Positions 42,092-50,180 of a stretch of 64,000 bases of DNA are shown here, piece by piece (the first letter of the stretch is position 1; each line of letters opens with the position of its first letter). The translations under genes were made by a program, and so were the position numbers. The notes under the pieces were generated by a model. That model was not told the origin of the DNA and ran no database searches. It worked only from the letters and a program-made list of their open reading frames with translations. Source of the stretch: Paenibacillus sp. FSL H8-0332. GTDB taxonomy: Bacteria > Bacillota > Bacilli > Paenibacillales > Paenibacillaceae. Where the stretch lies: positions 2,790,001-2,854,000 of the forward strand of contig NZ_CP150145.1 of the NCBI RefSeq assembly GCF_037963835.1, in the 5' to 3' direction.

Positions 42092-42493
42092 TTACTTGAG
42101 CAGATCCTTCACTTTATAAGTACAGGAGGACGGGATGCCTTGAATGTCATATTGAAGGGTTAGAACTTCATCCTTCCTTGCGGCCTCCACGGAGAAAGCC
42201 TGCGCTTCCCGGTTGGTCAACTGCACCTCAAGGGACTTGTTTTTGCCGGTTGAATAATTTCCGTAAGACATCTGCACAACGTTCCCGTTGGTCTCTTCTA
42301 TAGAGACAGCTCCTCCAGAAGTAGCAGGGGTCGCTACAAAACGGACTGTCGTATAACAGCCTGCGTCTCCGGAAGACAAGGCCCACCTGCCTTCGATATC
42401 TGCTGCGATGCCTGAGCGTTTCGTGTATCCGTACCAGCCCAGCGCGGCGATCAGCACAATAAGCACGGGAACTATAATATTCAATTTATTCAT
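42092..42493 (-). CDS. Membrane-anchored small protein of unknown function
   Basis: This is a 133-residue protein with an N-terminal anchor (LNIIVPVLIVLIAALGWYGYT) and an external beta-rich domain of about 100 residues (GRWALSSGDAGCYTTVRFVA, LEVQLTNREAQAFSVEAARKDEVLTLQYDIQG) holding two Cys residues that could form a disulfide. No family is recognised. AAGGAGC precedes ATG 42493, and a perfect 20-bp palindrome lies about 20 bases further upstream. Confidence 0.7.
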   Translation of the reverse strand: MNKLNIIVPVLIVLIAALGWYGYTKRSGIAADIEGRWALSSGDAGCYTTVRFVATPATSGGAVSIEETNGNVVQMSYGNYSTGKNKSLEVQLTNREAQAFSVEAARKDEVLTLQYDIQGIPSSCTYKVKDLLK

Positions 42494-42512
42494 CGCTGAA
42501 GCTCCTTCCCTG

Positions 42513-42532
42513 GTAAATAATACATTATTTAC
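42513..42532 (-). promoter_or_regulatory. 20-bp perfect palindrome upstream of the 133-residue gene
   Basis: GTAAATAAT-AC-ATTATTTAC is exactly symmetric and lies 20 bases before the start codon. It is a candidate operator in the leader of the minus-strand gene. Confidence 0.5.
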
Positions 42533-42626
42533 TCGTAGGAAATGGATCTTAAGCTGAGCTATCCAAAGGTCACCTCTCCAATTTTAGCATTATATCATTT
42601 GATAGATTTTAGTTCGACCAATGAAG

Positions 42627-42822
42627 GAACTGGCTAAATGCGTTTGGTGCGATAAAGAGGTGGCAAGAGAGCGGGAGTTAAGCACCCCCATATGTATGAC
42701 ATCCAACCAGCGGCAACCGAATGTGTCGTCATTGCTGGAATCATGTTCGCGAGGTCTACAAGGAATCCTGGGGTGAGGACATCGGAGAGTTCAAACCGAT
42801 TCAGAGGAAGGCTAAGGCCTGA
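42627..42822 (+). pseudogene. Frameshifted zinc-ribbon protein remnant
   Basis: The first frame (from ATG 42627) gives MKELAKCVWCDKEVARERELSTP. The second frame, one base shifted, gives RMCRHCWNHVREVYKESWGEDIGEF and stops at 42822. Together they form one CxxC...CxxC zinc-ribbon protein interrupted by a frameshift near 42690-42720. It looks like a small phage- or mobile-element-type protein that has decayed. Confidence 0.55.
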
Positions 42823-42967
42823 AACTACAACCCTAGTGCAGACCTGTGCAACACTAATTGCTGTCGGGTAGAAACAGTTTGAAATGCGCAGGTGGTCCAC
42901 CAAACACCGCGGTCCACTTGCCATCCACGCCGGGAGCCGGGGGCGACAAAGGTTACAGCGGCTTATG

Positions 42968-43258
42968 CCGTCATTGATAGATTACAATGGGAATAAAATT
43001 GCGGAGCTAGAACAAGTCGTAGAGGCACAAGAAGGTCGCATATCCGCCTTGGAGAAGCGTCTGAACATCTCCGGCAAGGAAACATATGCTAAGGACTACA
43101 AGAAGGCCGTACAGGCAGCTAACGACGGTGGAATCATCACTATATCGGCTGACAAGTCAAGCATTGAATTAAATGTAATCACAATGATGGTGAATGCAAG
43201 GCTGGCGAATAAGGCGTTAATTTCATTTTTCAAAAACTTTAAATCTGAGGTGGAGTAA
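42968..43258 (+). CDS. Phage-type coiled-coil protein upstream of a holin remnant
   Basis: This is a 96-residue protein with a coiled coil (GNKIAELEQVVEAQEGRISALEKRL) and a C-terminal segment with DKSSIELNVITMMVNARLANKALISFFKNF. Small coiled-coil proteins like this commonly precede holin genes in Bacillus-type phage lysis modules. The frame extends upstream without a stop, but 5' sequence near 42884-42967 looks scrambled. It is probably the intact part of a decayed phage module. Confidence 0.5.
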   Translation, partial: PSLIDYNGNKIAELEQVVEAQEGRISALEKRLNISGKETYAKDYKKAVQAANDGGIITISADKSSIELNVITMMVNARLANKALISFFKNFKSEVE

Positions 43259-43260
43259 TC

Positions 43261-43464
43261 ATGAAAAGCAAATGGCGTAACTAAGGCATGTGGGTATCCT
43301 TGACGGCAGCTGTGCTGCTGGGAGTCCAGACGGTCGGCATGGAGCTGGCCCCGGAGAAATATGACGAGGTTACTGCGGCCGTCAGTGCTGTCCTATGTGT
43401 GCTAGTAGTGCTGGGGATCGTTAGTATTCCAGAAACTGGTAAAGAATACACAGAGAAAGAATAA
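43261..43464 (+). pseudogene. Phage holin gene with a premature stop codon
   Basis: ATG 43261 reads MKSKWRN and then hits TAA at 43282-43284; the same frame continues GMWVSLTAAVLLGVQTVGM and AVSAVLCVLVVLGIVSIPETGKEYTEKE to a stop at 43464. The whole frame has the length and two-helix layout of a small phage holin (phi LC3/XhlB-like). The early stop breaks it, unless translation restarts at ATG 43288. It begins 2 bases after the coiled-coil gene, the order expected in a lysis module. Confidence 0.65.
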
Positions 43465-43470
43465 ATTTAT

Positions 43471-43498
43471 ACACCCACTGGCTACGGCTGGTGGGTGT
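43471..43498 (+). terminator. Terminator-like hairpin after the phage remnant
   Basis: ACACCCAC (43471-43478) pairs with GTGGGTGT (43491-43498). It marks the right side of the remnant; the following 200 bases are strongly AT-rich and hold no gene. Confidence 0.6.
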
Positions 43499-43722
43499 TA
43501 TATATAACGACAATCTAATTTGATATAAAAAATACATATATTTGAATATTAAATGCAAAATATGTAATTGACATTTGTTAAAAAAGTATATTTATAGAAT
43601 TAAAAGAAAATAATTTCAATAAAATTAACATAAAAAGGATTAAATATATAAAAATGTTTGTTGTTTGGTTTTTGATTGATGTAATATAAAAATATTCCAA
43701 ACATAGAAAGAGAGTGCGAAAT

Positions 43723-44430
43723 ATGAAAATGAAGAAAATTATGACAACTGGTTTAGCTGTATCTCTATTTGCTGCTTTAGGTTCACCTGTTTTTGCCGAA
43801 GATACTGGTAATTCTCAAGTAAGTCCATCTACATTTGAAGTTCGCCAACCCCTTAATACTGAAACAGCTATTGAAAATTCCCAAGATGTTATTGAGAGTT
43901 CTTCAAATGCTTTTACCGAAAGTAAAGTTCTAACATTCGATGAAATGGTTGCGGTAATGGTAAAAGACAAAGGTATTACTGCCGAAGAAGCCACTAATTT
44001 AATAGTGAATGGTGGAAATACGGCGAGTAGAATGACCCAAGAGGCTAAAGAAGCTGCTGCTAGATTAGCGACGTATAGAACTCTTAGTTCTCAGATTAAT
44101 GCTTGGACCAATTACAAACCAACTTTAAAGTTTTATTGTGAGACTAGTGAGGGCGGCTCTTTCCATGGAATTGTAAAAGTTCTTAACACATCATTGGATC
44201 GAGCTTATAATGGCATGTCTAAAGGATTTAATGGTACTGTTTTTATACATCTAGAACATGCAAATAAAATTCATTTTGTTGTAGATGGAGACTTTTTCAA
44301 CAACAGCACCTCAACTGTTGGCTTTGATATGAGTCTCGGAGTGGGTGAAGCTGCCAGTATTGGGTTTAATGCTTCGTCAACTTCTAATCAATTCGGATAC
44401 ATGAATTATTCTGGTGATCTTTACTGGTAA
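43723..44430 (+). CDS. Secreted protein of unknown function in an AT-rich island
   Basis: This is a 235-residue protein with a clear signal peptide (IMTTGLAVSLFAALGSPVFAED). A Ser/Thr-rich segment follows, then a short helical part (TFDEMVAVMVKDKGITAEEATNLIVNGG), then a beta-rich C-terminal domain of about 120 residues (TLKFYCETSEGGSFHGIVKVL to YMNYSGDLYW). I do not recognise it. Base composition is far more AT-rich than the surrounding chromosome, suggesting acquisition. ATG 43723 follows AAAGAGAG; a perfect terminator ends it, so it is a single transcription unit. Confidence 0.75.
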   Translation: MKMKKIMTTGLAVSLFAALGSPVFAEDTGNSQVSPSTFEVRQPLNTETAIENSQDVIESSSNAFTESKVLTFDEMVAVMVKDKGITAEEATNLIVNGGNTASRMTQEAKEAAARLATYRTLSSQINAWTNYKPTLKFYCETSEGGSFHGIVKVLNTSLDRAYNGMSKGFNGTVFIHLEHANKIHFVVDGDFFNNSTSTVGFDMSLGVGEAASIGFNASSTSNQFGYMNYSGDLYW

Positions 44431-44453
44431 TAAGAATAACTAATTAAACATAC

Positions 44454-44495
44454 AAAAAACATGAGGGACAATTAAAACAATCCCTCATGTTTTTT
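44454..44495 (+). terminator. Perfect 15-bp terminator of the secreted-protein gene
   Basis: The arm at 44454-44468 is fully complementary to 44481-44495, ending in six T residues. From here to the promoter at 44697 the DNA is AT-rich with no gene visible. Confidence 0.9.
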
Positions 44496-44696
44496 GTTAT
44501 TACTGGACGAAGAGAAGTTTTACAACAATAACAGTCGGAGAATACTCATTAAATTAAACACTGCCTCAATAAGTTAAGGTATAGGTCGTTTCAAAGAGTA
44601 GGGTTACTTCGTTGACCTTGGCACATATGATTATACTCTCAATAAAAAAACAAAAAGTTCAATGCTAGCAATATTACGTTTTTTTCCAGATTAGTG

Positions 44697-44725
44697 TTGT
44701 TAAGTAAGGGGATTGGAAATATAAT
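44697..44725 (+). promoter_or_regulatory. Predicted promoter of the small membrane protein gene
   Basis: TTGTTA (44697-44702), 17 bases, then a perfect TATAAT (44720-44725), about 60 bases before the GTG start at 44785. Confidence 0.7.
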
Positions 44726-44784
44726 ATTCATATGTTCGTATCATTACATTACTTTTGAAGAGTGAAAACGGGAGGGGAACATTT

Positions 44785-45000
44785 GTGAGTAAGGTCGTAT
44801 TACTAATTTCAAGTGTCGTTGTAGGTGTGCTTATAATGATATCACCAGGATTTATCACTGGGCATACTTTCGGCTCAACACAATACCAAGGTAGCCTCTA
44901 TATTGCTGAGTTTGTTGTAAGAAGTTTGGCTTTAATTATTGGATTGATAGTCATATACGATGGAATTAAATCTTTTTTCAAAAGACAGGAAAATATATAA
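44785..45000 (+). CDS. Small two-helix membrane protein
   Basis: This is a 71-residue protein with two hydrophobic helices (VVLLISSVVVGVLIMISPGF and VVRSLALIIGLIVIYDGI) and a basic C-terminal tail (KSFFKRQ). The function is unknown. GTG 44785 is the start, with GGGAGGGG 8 bases upstream; the longer frame from TTG 44755 runs through that ribosome binding site. It lies in the AT-rich island between the secreted protein and the thermonuclease. Confidence 0.7.
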   Translation: MSKVVLLISSVVVGVLIMISPGFITGHTFGSTQYQGSLYIAEFVVRSLALIIGLIVIYDGIKSFFKRQENI

Positions 45001-45006
45001 AACAGA

Positions 45007-45050
45007 GTTTAGAAATACTCTACCCATTACGTGGTAGGGTGTTTCTAAAC
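45007..45050 (+). terminator. Terminator of the small membrane protein gene
   Basis: GTTTAGAAATAC pairs with the complementary arm ending TTTCTAAAC, followed by TTTTCTTT. Confidence 0.8.
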
Positions 45051-45113
45051 TTTTCTTTATCGTTACACGAATCGCAAGCACCGAAGCGTGCAAGTCCGAA
45101 AGCATCGGCAACG

Positions 45114-45152
45114 AAAAGCCCGTCATCCTTAACAGGTCGGCGAGCTTTTTTT
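45114..45152 (+). terminator. Second terminator-like hairpin in the gene-poor stretch
   Basis: AAAAGC...GCTTTT arms with imperfect inner pairing are followed by a run of seven T residues. No intact gene is visible upstream of it between 45051 and 45113, so it may be a relic. Confidence 0.45.
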
Positions 45153-45269
45153 ATAGTGAATAACAAAATAATCTATTTTAAAATTTTGAATATTCATCAT
45201 ATAATGCAAACAAGCTTCCTTGTGTTGGAGGCGATTTTTTGAGTTGTGTTCCAGTTCAATTTACACGTT

Positions 45270-45432
45270 CATCGAATGCTTTCTCAGAATGAGCTGAATC
45301 GGCTGAGTGGCCGCAGGCTGTAAACCAGTAATTGATTCGGATGAATGGGGGCTGATTGACCAGGCGCTCGGGTACTCTCTTTCGAAAGCGGAGCAGATCA
45401 CAATTATACTATTTGACCCTTACATGATGTGA
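45270..45432 (+). pseudogene. YolD-like protein remnant
   Basis: From 45307 one frame reads CKPVIDSDEWGLIDQALG and then SLSKAEQITIILFDPYMM, stopping at 45432. This follows the KPxLDxxxxxLIxxAL...ITLxLFxxY pattern of YolD-like proteins but ends before the usual second half. A shifted frame just upstream (RMLSQNELNRLS) may be the N-terminal part. It is a degraded fragment; YolD-like genes usually accompany Y-family polymerases, none of which is seen here. Confidence 0.35.
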
Positions 45433-45452
45433 TAAGAGTAGTTACATAACAA

Positions 45453-45477
45453 AACCCCGGATCGTTATTCCGGGGTT
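45453..45477 (-). terminator. Terminator of the thermonuclease gene
   Basis: AACCCCGGA pairs with TCCGGGGTT, and the minus strand continues with TTTTG. It lies 5 bases beyond the stop codon. Confidence 0.8.
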
Positions 45478-45481
45478 AAAT

Positions 45482-46522
45482 CTATTCACACGCCACTCCG
45501 TCACCATCTTTATCAAGCTTTCTGGAGTATCCAGGCTCTCCAGCATAGATCGGCGCAGCACCGGCTGCTCTCACGGCAGAACAGTTCTTGTAGTAAACAT
45601 CTTGAACTGGTTGCGGGGTTGCTTTTGGTTTCGGTTTTTTAGTAGCGGTAGGCTTCGGTGTTGCAGTGGGCTTAGGTGACGGTTTAACTGTGGGAGTGGG
45701 CTGGATAGTAGCTTTAGCCACAACGGTATCATCATATCCTTTATCAGTTGCGTAATCTTTTAAGCTCCATATCCCTAATTTTGCTGCTTGAGCTTTTTTC
45801 TGGATAGACCTGAACTGATCAACATTTTTCACATTCGGCTGAAAGACAGCGACTCGTGCAAGACCTTTCTCCAGCAGCAATTCATTTACCATTTTATCAT
45901 CAACATAGGCGTAAGCAAGGATACGTCCGTACTGGTCACGTTCGGATACATCGAATTCAAGTCTGACTGTATTATCCATAAGCAACTTTGTTGTAAACGC
46001 ACTCGCCTCTGGCCCGAAGGGCTGTACAGGTTTTGTTTCAGGAGTGTCGATTAGGATGAGCCGCACCTTTTCAAACTTTCCATCTAATTTGACTGTGAAG
46101 GTATCACCATCAGTCACTGCGGTGACCTTTGTTTCAATGGTTTTTGCATTCATAGACAAGCTGGCAAGTTCAGCGTTCTTCTGAGTTGTTTCAGATTTAA
46201 GCACATATGTGTCGAGAACTTCTGTGTGTTCATCAGTCTTATTAGTAGCTTGTTCCAAGGGAGAGGCTTTTGGAATTGCAATAACGAACAAAATAAAAAA
46301 TATAATAAACATAACAGCAGAATACTTGGTAATTGTTTTTCGATTTCCCCAGCGAACAATGGCCGGCTTAAACATGCCAACGAACCAAAAAATAATTACA
46401 GCAAGTGAGGCAAGAAGAAAGTTCATCCCTAAGGCTTCTCTCAAGGACATGCCTGTAAAAATAGCAATTTCTAATAAAGCGATGATTCCGATGGAAATTA
46501 GAAGCTTTTTTGATCTGAACAT
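45482..46522 (-). CDS. Membrane-anchored thermonuclease with Excalibur domain
   Basis: This is a 346-residue protein. Three membrane segments lie in the first 95 residues. A staphylococcal-nuclease domain follows (about 130-255) with the active-site features VTAVTDGDTFTVKL, VRLILIDTPETKP and the Arg-Glu region ERDQYGRILAYAYVDDKMVNELLLEKGLA. Next come a Pro/Lys/Thr-rich linker and a C-terminal Excalibur calcium-binding motif (YYKNCSAVRAAGAAPI to LDKDGDGVACE). It should cut nucleic acid outside the cell or in the wall. AAAGGGGGA precedes ATG 46522. Confidence 0.92.
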   Translation of the reverse strand: MFRSKKLLISIGIIALLEIAIFTGMSLREALGMNFLLASLAVIIFWFVGMFKPAIVRWGNRKTITKYSAVMFIIFFILFVIAIPKASPLEQATNKTDEHTEVLDTYVLKSETTQKNAELASLSMNAKTIETKVTAVTDGDTFTVKLDGKFEKVRLILIDTPETKPVQPFGPEASAFTTKLLMDNTVRLEFDVSERDQYGRILAYAYVDDKMVNELLLEKGLARVAVFQPNVKNVDQFRSIQKKAQAAKLGIWSLKDYATDKGYDDTVVAKATIQPTPTVKPSPKPTATPKPTATKKPKPKATPQPVQDVYYKNCSAVRAAGAAPIYAGEPGYSRKLDKDGDGVACE

Positions 46523-46721
46523 TAAAATCCCCCTTTGTACGTCTACCTTTTAAACTATCGGTAATTTACAATGATTTGTAAATACTGTAATGATAAAAAC
46601 TCTCCAGTTTTAGAATCGTAAGTATTTCCACCATAAATCGGCAATATGCCTCCTCAAAAAAAACCGTGGCCTACGGTACACTAAATCTTGTAAAAGAAAC
46701 CTTTGAGAGGGGTACAGAGGA

Positions 46722-48083
46722 ATGAAAAAAACAAAGAACCTGGCGCTGGCGCTGGTCTCCATCATGCTCATGAGTTCACTCGCAGCATGCGGAGGAAATA
46801 ACAGCGGCGGCAACAAGTCTGCCGAAGGAAATACGGGTAACAACCCGGCAAGCACAGCATCACCCGCAGCTGAAGGAGACAAGACAGAGCCCGCAGAGAA
46901 GGTGGAGCTGTCGTTCTGGACGCTGGGCAACGTGAACTATGAAGAGCTGGCTGCTGCTTACACCAAGGAACACCCTAACGTAACCATTAAAATTCAGAAT
47001 ACCGGTGACCAGACGGCTCACCACAACAATCTGACCACAGCACTCTCGGCGGGTTCGGGCGCACCTGACATTTTCCAGCTTGAGATCGGTTTCATGGAAC
47101 GCTTCCTGGGAGCCCAGGACAAATTCTACAACCTGAATGATCTCGGAGCCAAAGACATCCAGGCCAACTATCTCGACTGGAAATGGAAGCAGGCTTCCTC
47201 CATCGACGGCAGCTTCCAGCTCGGACTTCCGACAGATATCGGCCCGACAGTAGTCTACTACCGCACTGACCTGGCTGAAGCAGCTGGACTGCCAAGCGAT
47301 CCTGAAGGCTTCGGCGCAGCCATCGATACGTGGGACAAATTCGCCACTGTAGCAAAAGCATTCAAAGACAAGACAGGCAAGTATTTCTCCGACTTGACCG
47401 ATCTGACGTACAATGCGCTTCGTGACCAGTCGGCAGACGAGATCTACTTCAGCAAAGCGGACGGCAGCTTCATCGGCGATACCAATCCGCAGGTGAAGAA
47501 AGCGTATGACTTTACCGTTAAAGGCATTCAAGAAGGCTGGATCAGCAATGTAATGCTCTGGTCGCCTGAATGGGGCCAAGGCATGAACGATGGTTCGTTC
47601 GCCGTCGTGATGGGCCCGGCCTGGATGGCCGGCAATATCAAGAGCAACGCGCCGGACTCTTCCGGCAAATGGAAAATCGCCCAGCTTCCTGAGGGCGCTG
47701 GTAACTGGGGCGGTTCGTTCATCACGCTGCCGAAGGAAGGCAAGCACTCTAAGGAAGCTTATGATTTCATCCAGTGGCTCGTGAACAAGGATAACCAGCT
47801 GGAATCCTTCAAGACCAAAGGCCTGATGCCTTCTATTCCTGCCCTGTACGAAGATCCTGCGTTCGTAGATTTCAAGGATGACTTCTTCGGCGGACAGCAG
47901 ACGGCGGTGGAATTCGGTAAAGCGGCTAACCGCGTGAAGCCGGTATACTACGGACCGCTGCATGACCAGACCGATACCTTCTTCAAGAATGCGCTGAAAA
48001 ACGTACTGGAGAAGAAAGCTGATCCGGCCAAAGAGTGGGACTCTGCTGTGAAGCAGGCAAAAACGCTTGCAGAACGCGGCTAA
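46722..48083 (+). CDS. Extracellular solute-binding lipoprotein of a sugar ABC importer
   Basis: This is a 453-residue family 1 solute-binding protein. It has a signal peptide with lipobox LAAC, then an Asn/Gly/Ser linker and the binding domain (VELSFWTLGNVNYEELAAAYTKEHPNVTIKIQNTG, GLPTDIGPTVVYYRTDLAEAAGLP, VVMGPAWMAGNI). It collects an oligo- or monosaccharide for the two permeases that follow. A GAGGGG-type site precedes ATG 46722. A strong hairpin lies between this gene and the first permease gene. Confidence 0.9.
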   Translation: MKKTKNLALALVSIMLMSSLAACGGNNSGGNKSAEGNTGNNPASTASPAAEGDKTEPAEKVELSFWTLGNVNYEELAAAYTKEHPNVTIKIQNTGDQTAHHNNLTTALSAGSGAPDIFQLEIGFMERFLGAQDKFYNLNDLGAKDIQANYLDWKWKQASSIDGSFQLGLPTDIGPTVVYYRTDLAEAAGLPSDPEGFGAAIDTWDKFATVAKAFKDKTGKYFSDLTDLTYNALRDQSADEIYFSKADGSFIGDTNPQVKKAYDFTVKGIQEGWISNVMLWSPEWGQGMNDGSFAVVMGPAWMAGNIKSNAPDSSGKWKIAQLPEGAGNWGGSFITLPKEGKHSKEAYDFIQWLVNKDNQLESFKTKGLMPSIPALYEDPAFVDFKDDFFGGQQTAVEFGKAANRVKPVYYGPLHDQTDTFFKNALKNVLEKKADPAKEWDSAVKQAKTLAERG

Positions 48084-48117
48084 CCTGTAATTCGCGGGGA
48101 ACAGGCTTCCCCAAATG

Positions 48118-48153
48118 TCCGGATTCACGGAGTATTCCCTCTGTGAATCCGGA
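48118..48153 (+). terminator. Attenuator or stabilising hairpin between binding-protein and permease genes
   Basis: TCCGGATTCAC (48118-48128) pairs perfectly with GTGAATCCGGA (48143-48153), plus inner pairs. The T tail is short. Such hairpins in sugar operons let the binding protein be made in excess of the membrane parts. Confidence 0.65.
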
Positions 48154-48182
48154 TTTAGATATGAATTCCCTGGAGGTGTGAC

Positions 48183-49133
48183 ATGGCAGAGCCCGTAATT
48201 ACGAGTCCGCATGCCGAGAGCAAACGACCTTTCCTCACTGAACAAAGACGGAGCCGCTTCACTGCGTATACTTTCATTTCACCGTTCTTTATTCTGTTCT
48301 CGATATTCGGACTATATCCAATTTTCTTCACATTCTATTTATCGTTCTACAAGTGGGATGCCTTAGGTCCAATGAAATACGTCGGCTTCAAAAACTTCGA
48401 GCTGATTACCTCGGACCCGACCTTCTGGATCTCCTTCAGTAACACGCTGATTATGGGGCTGATGGGTACTGTGCCGCAGGTTATTCTGGCGCTGCTGCTG
48501 GCGGTGCTCCTGCATTCGGGGATGACCCGGTTCAAGAAGACCTTCCGCATCCTCTATTTCATGCCGAATATCACTTCGATCGTGGCCGTTACGCTGGTTT
48601 TCAGTACGCTGTTCGGCAATAACGGTATGATCAACTGGCTGCTTAACGGAATCGGGGTAGAGAGCATGGCCTTCAACTCCGGCTGGTGGGGGGTCAAAAT
48701 CGCCATCTCCACCATGGTCATGTGGCGCTGGACGGGCTACAATGCGATCCTGTTCCTCTCGGGCCTGCAGAGCATTCCGATGGATCTGTACGAATCCGCC
48801 AAAATCGACGGAGCTAACCGCAGACAGCAGCTTTTCTCCATCACGCTGCCGTTGCTTAAGCCGTTCATTATCTTCGTATCCCTGCAATCTACCATCGGTG
48901 CCCTGCAGCTCTTCACAGAGCCTTATGTCTTCCTCGGCCAATCCGGCACCGGATCTACCCGGCAGGAAGGGATCACGATGGTCACTTATTTGTACAGTGA
49001 GGCCTTCCGTAACGGCTTCTTCGGCACGGCGGCGGCTACAGCGGTTCTGCTGTTCCTCGTTACGATTCTGTTCTCTGTCCTCAATATGCTGATCTCAAGA
49101 GGCGGCAGAGAGACTGGAGGGAAAAAAGCGTGA
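48183..49133 (+). CDS. Sugar ABC transporter permease, MalF type
   Basis: This 316-residue BPD_transp_1 permease has six membrane segments. The EAA loop for the ATPase contact is ESAKIDGANRRQQLFSITLPLL. The N-terminus (RRSRFTAYTFISPFFILFSIFGLYPIFFTFYLSFYKWD) is typical of carbohydrate uptake CUT1 permeases. GGAGGTGTGAC precedes ATG 48183. Its stop overlaps the start of the second permease. No ATPase gene is present, so a shared MsmX-type ATPase is likely. Confidence 0.93.
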   Translation: MAEPVITSPHAESKRPFLTEQRRSRFTAYTFISPFFILFSIFGLYPIFFTFYLSFYKWDALGPMKYVGFKNFELITSDPTFWISFSNTLIMGLMGTVPQVILALLLAVLLHSGMTRFKKTFRILYFMPNITSIVAVTLVFSTLFGNNGMINWLLNGIGVESMAFNSGWWGVKIAISTMVMWRWTGYNAILFLSGLQSIPMDLYESAKIDGANRRQQLFSITLPLLKPFIIFVSLQSTIGALQLFTEPYVFLGQSGTGSTRQEGITMVTYLYSEAFRNGFFGTAAATAVLLFLVTILFSVLNMLISRGGRETGGKKA

Positions 49134-49993
49134 GTACACTGCGTATGTTCAGAAAAAAACCGGATGATCTCGGCTTCTTCGGCAAGCTGGGCTTCTATCT
49201 TCTGCTGATTCTCGGAGCACTGGTCTCCATCTTCCCGTTCTATTGGATGTTTGTGGTCGGGACCAATGACAAGGGAGCCGTGTTCCACGTACCGCCGCTG
49301 CTCACCATAGGAGACCAGTTCTTCGAGAACTTCAAGCGGGTACTGGAGAAATCGGACTTCTTCCAGGCGCTCGGCAACTCGCTGTTCGTATCGTCCATGG
49401 TGACGGTCTCGGTCGTATTCTTCTGTACACTGGCCGGGTATGCTTTTGCCAAATATGAATTCCCTGGTAAAAACGTGCTGTTCGTCTTCGTCATCGCCAC
49501 CCTGATCGTTCCCCAGCAGCTTGGCGTATTGCCAACCTATGTCATTATGGCCAAGCTTCACTGGATTGACAGCTTCAAAGCACTGATTGTTCCGGCTATG
49601 GTCAATGCCTTCGGCATCTTCTGGATGCGGCAGTACATTTCGTCGGCTGTACCTACCGAGCTGATTGAAGCGGGGCGTATTGACGGGGGAGGACACTTCC
49701 GGATTTTCTGGAGAATTGCCGTTCCGGTCATTACACCGGCGATGGCTACCCTGGGTATTCTGAATTTCATGACGGTATGGAATGACTTCTTCTGGCCGCT
49801 GGTGGTCTTGAAGAACAAGGAGCATTTCACGATTCAGATTGCATTGCAGCAGCTGTTCACTACACGTGACGGTCTTGATTACGGGATGATTATGTCCGCT
49901 ACCTTCACGGCCACGCTGCCGCTGCTGGTTGTCTTCCTGCTGTTCAGCCGCTGGGTGATTGCGGGACTGACTTCAGGCGCCATCAAGAGTTAA
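49130..49993 (+). CDS. Sugar ABC transporter permease, MalG type
   Basis: This is the 287-residue partner permease with six membrane segments and the EAA loop EAGRIDGGGHFRIFWRIAVPVITPAMATLG. The ending FSRWVIAGLTSGAIK is typical of CUT1 MalG-type proteins. It starts at GTG 49130 within the stop region of the first permease, so the two are coupled. The substrate cannot be named from sequence. Confidence 0.93.
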   Translation: MSTLRMFRKKPDDLGFFGKLGFYLLLILGALVSIFPFYWMFVVGTNDKGAVFHVPPLLTIGDQFFENFKRVLEKSDFFQALGNSLFVSSMVTVSVVFFCTLAGYAFAKYEFPGKNVLFVFVIATLIVPQQLGVLPTYVIMAKLHWIDSFKALIVPAMVNAFGIFWMRQYISSAVPTELIEAGRIDGGGHFRIFWRIAVPVITPAMATLGILNFMTVWNDFFWPLVVLKNKEHFTIQIALQQLFTTRDGLDYGMIMSATFTATLPLLVVFLLFSRWVIAGLTSGAIKS

Positions 49994-50180
49994 CCGTCTG
50001 TCTATCTGGTAAGTAAGAGGATTTACAGAATGCTGTGAAGAATAATAATCAAGTGGAAACGGCTTTGACGTGCTTTTGAAGGACGGCATTCGTTTCAGCG
50101 AGAAATAGAAGGATAAGTTAGGGTGTGAAACAGATAAATTCTTCTATTTGGACATAGACCGCAGGAGGAAGGGACCCGTC

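Noticed and set aside
42634..42924. Minus-strand 96-residue frame
   Set aside because: It covers the frameshifted zinc-ribbon remnant whose plus-strand CxxC pairs are more convincing; there is no ribosome binding site.
45039..45242. 67-residue plus-strand frame
   Set aside because: It starts inside a terminator and runs through a second hairpin with its T run; there is no start signal.
46860..48245. 461-residue frame antisense to the sugar-binding protein gene
   Set aside because: The sense strand encodes a clear lipoprotein with full family features; the antisense frame is a by-product of codon bias.
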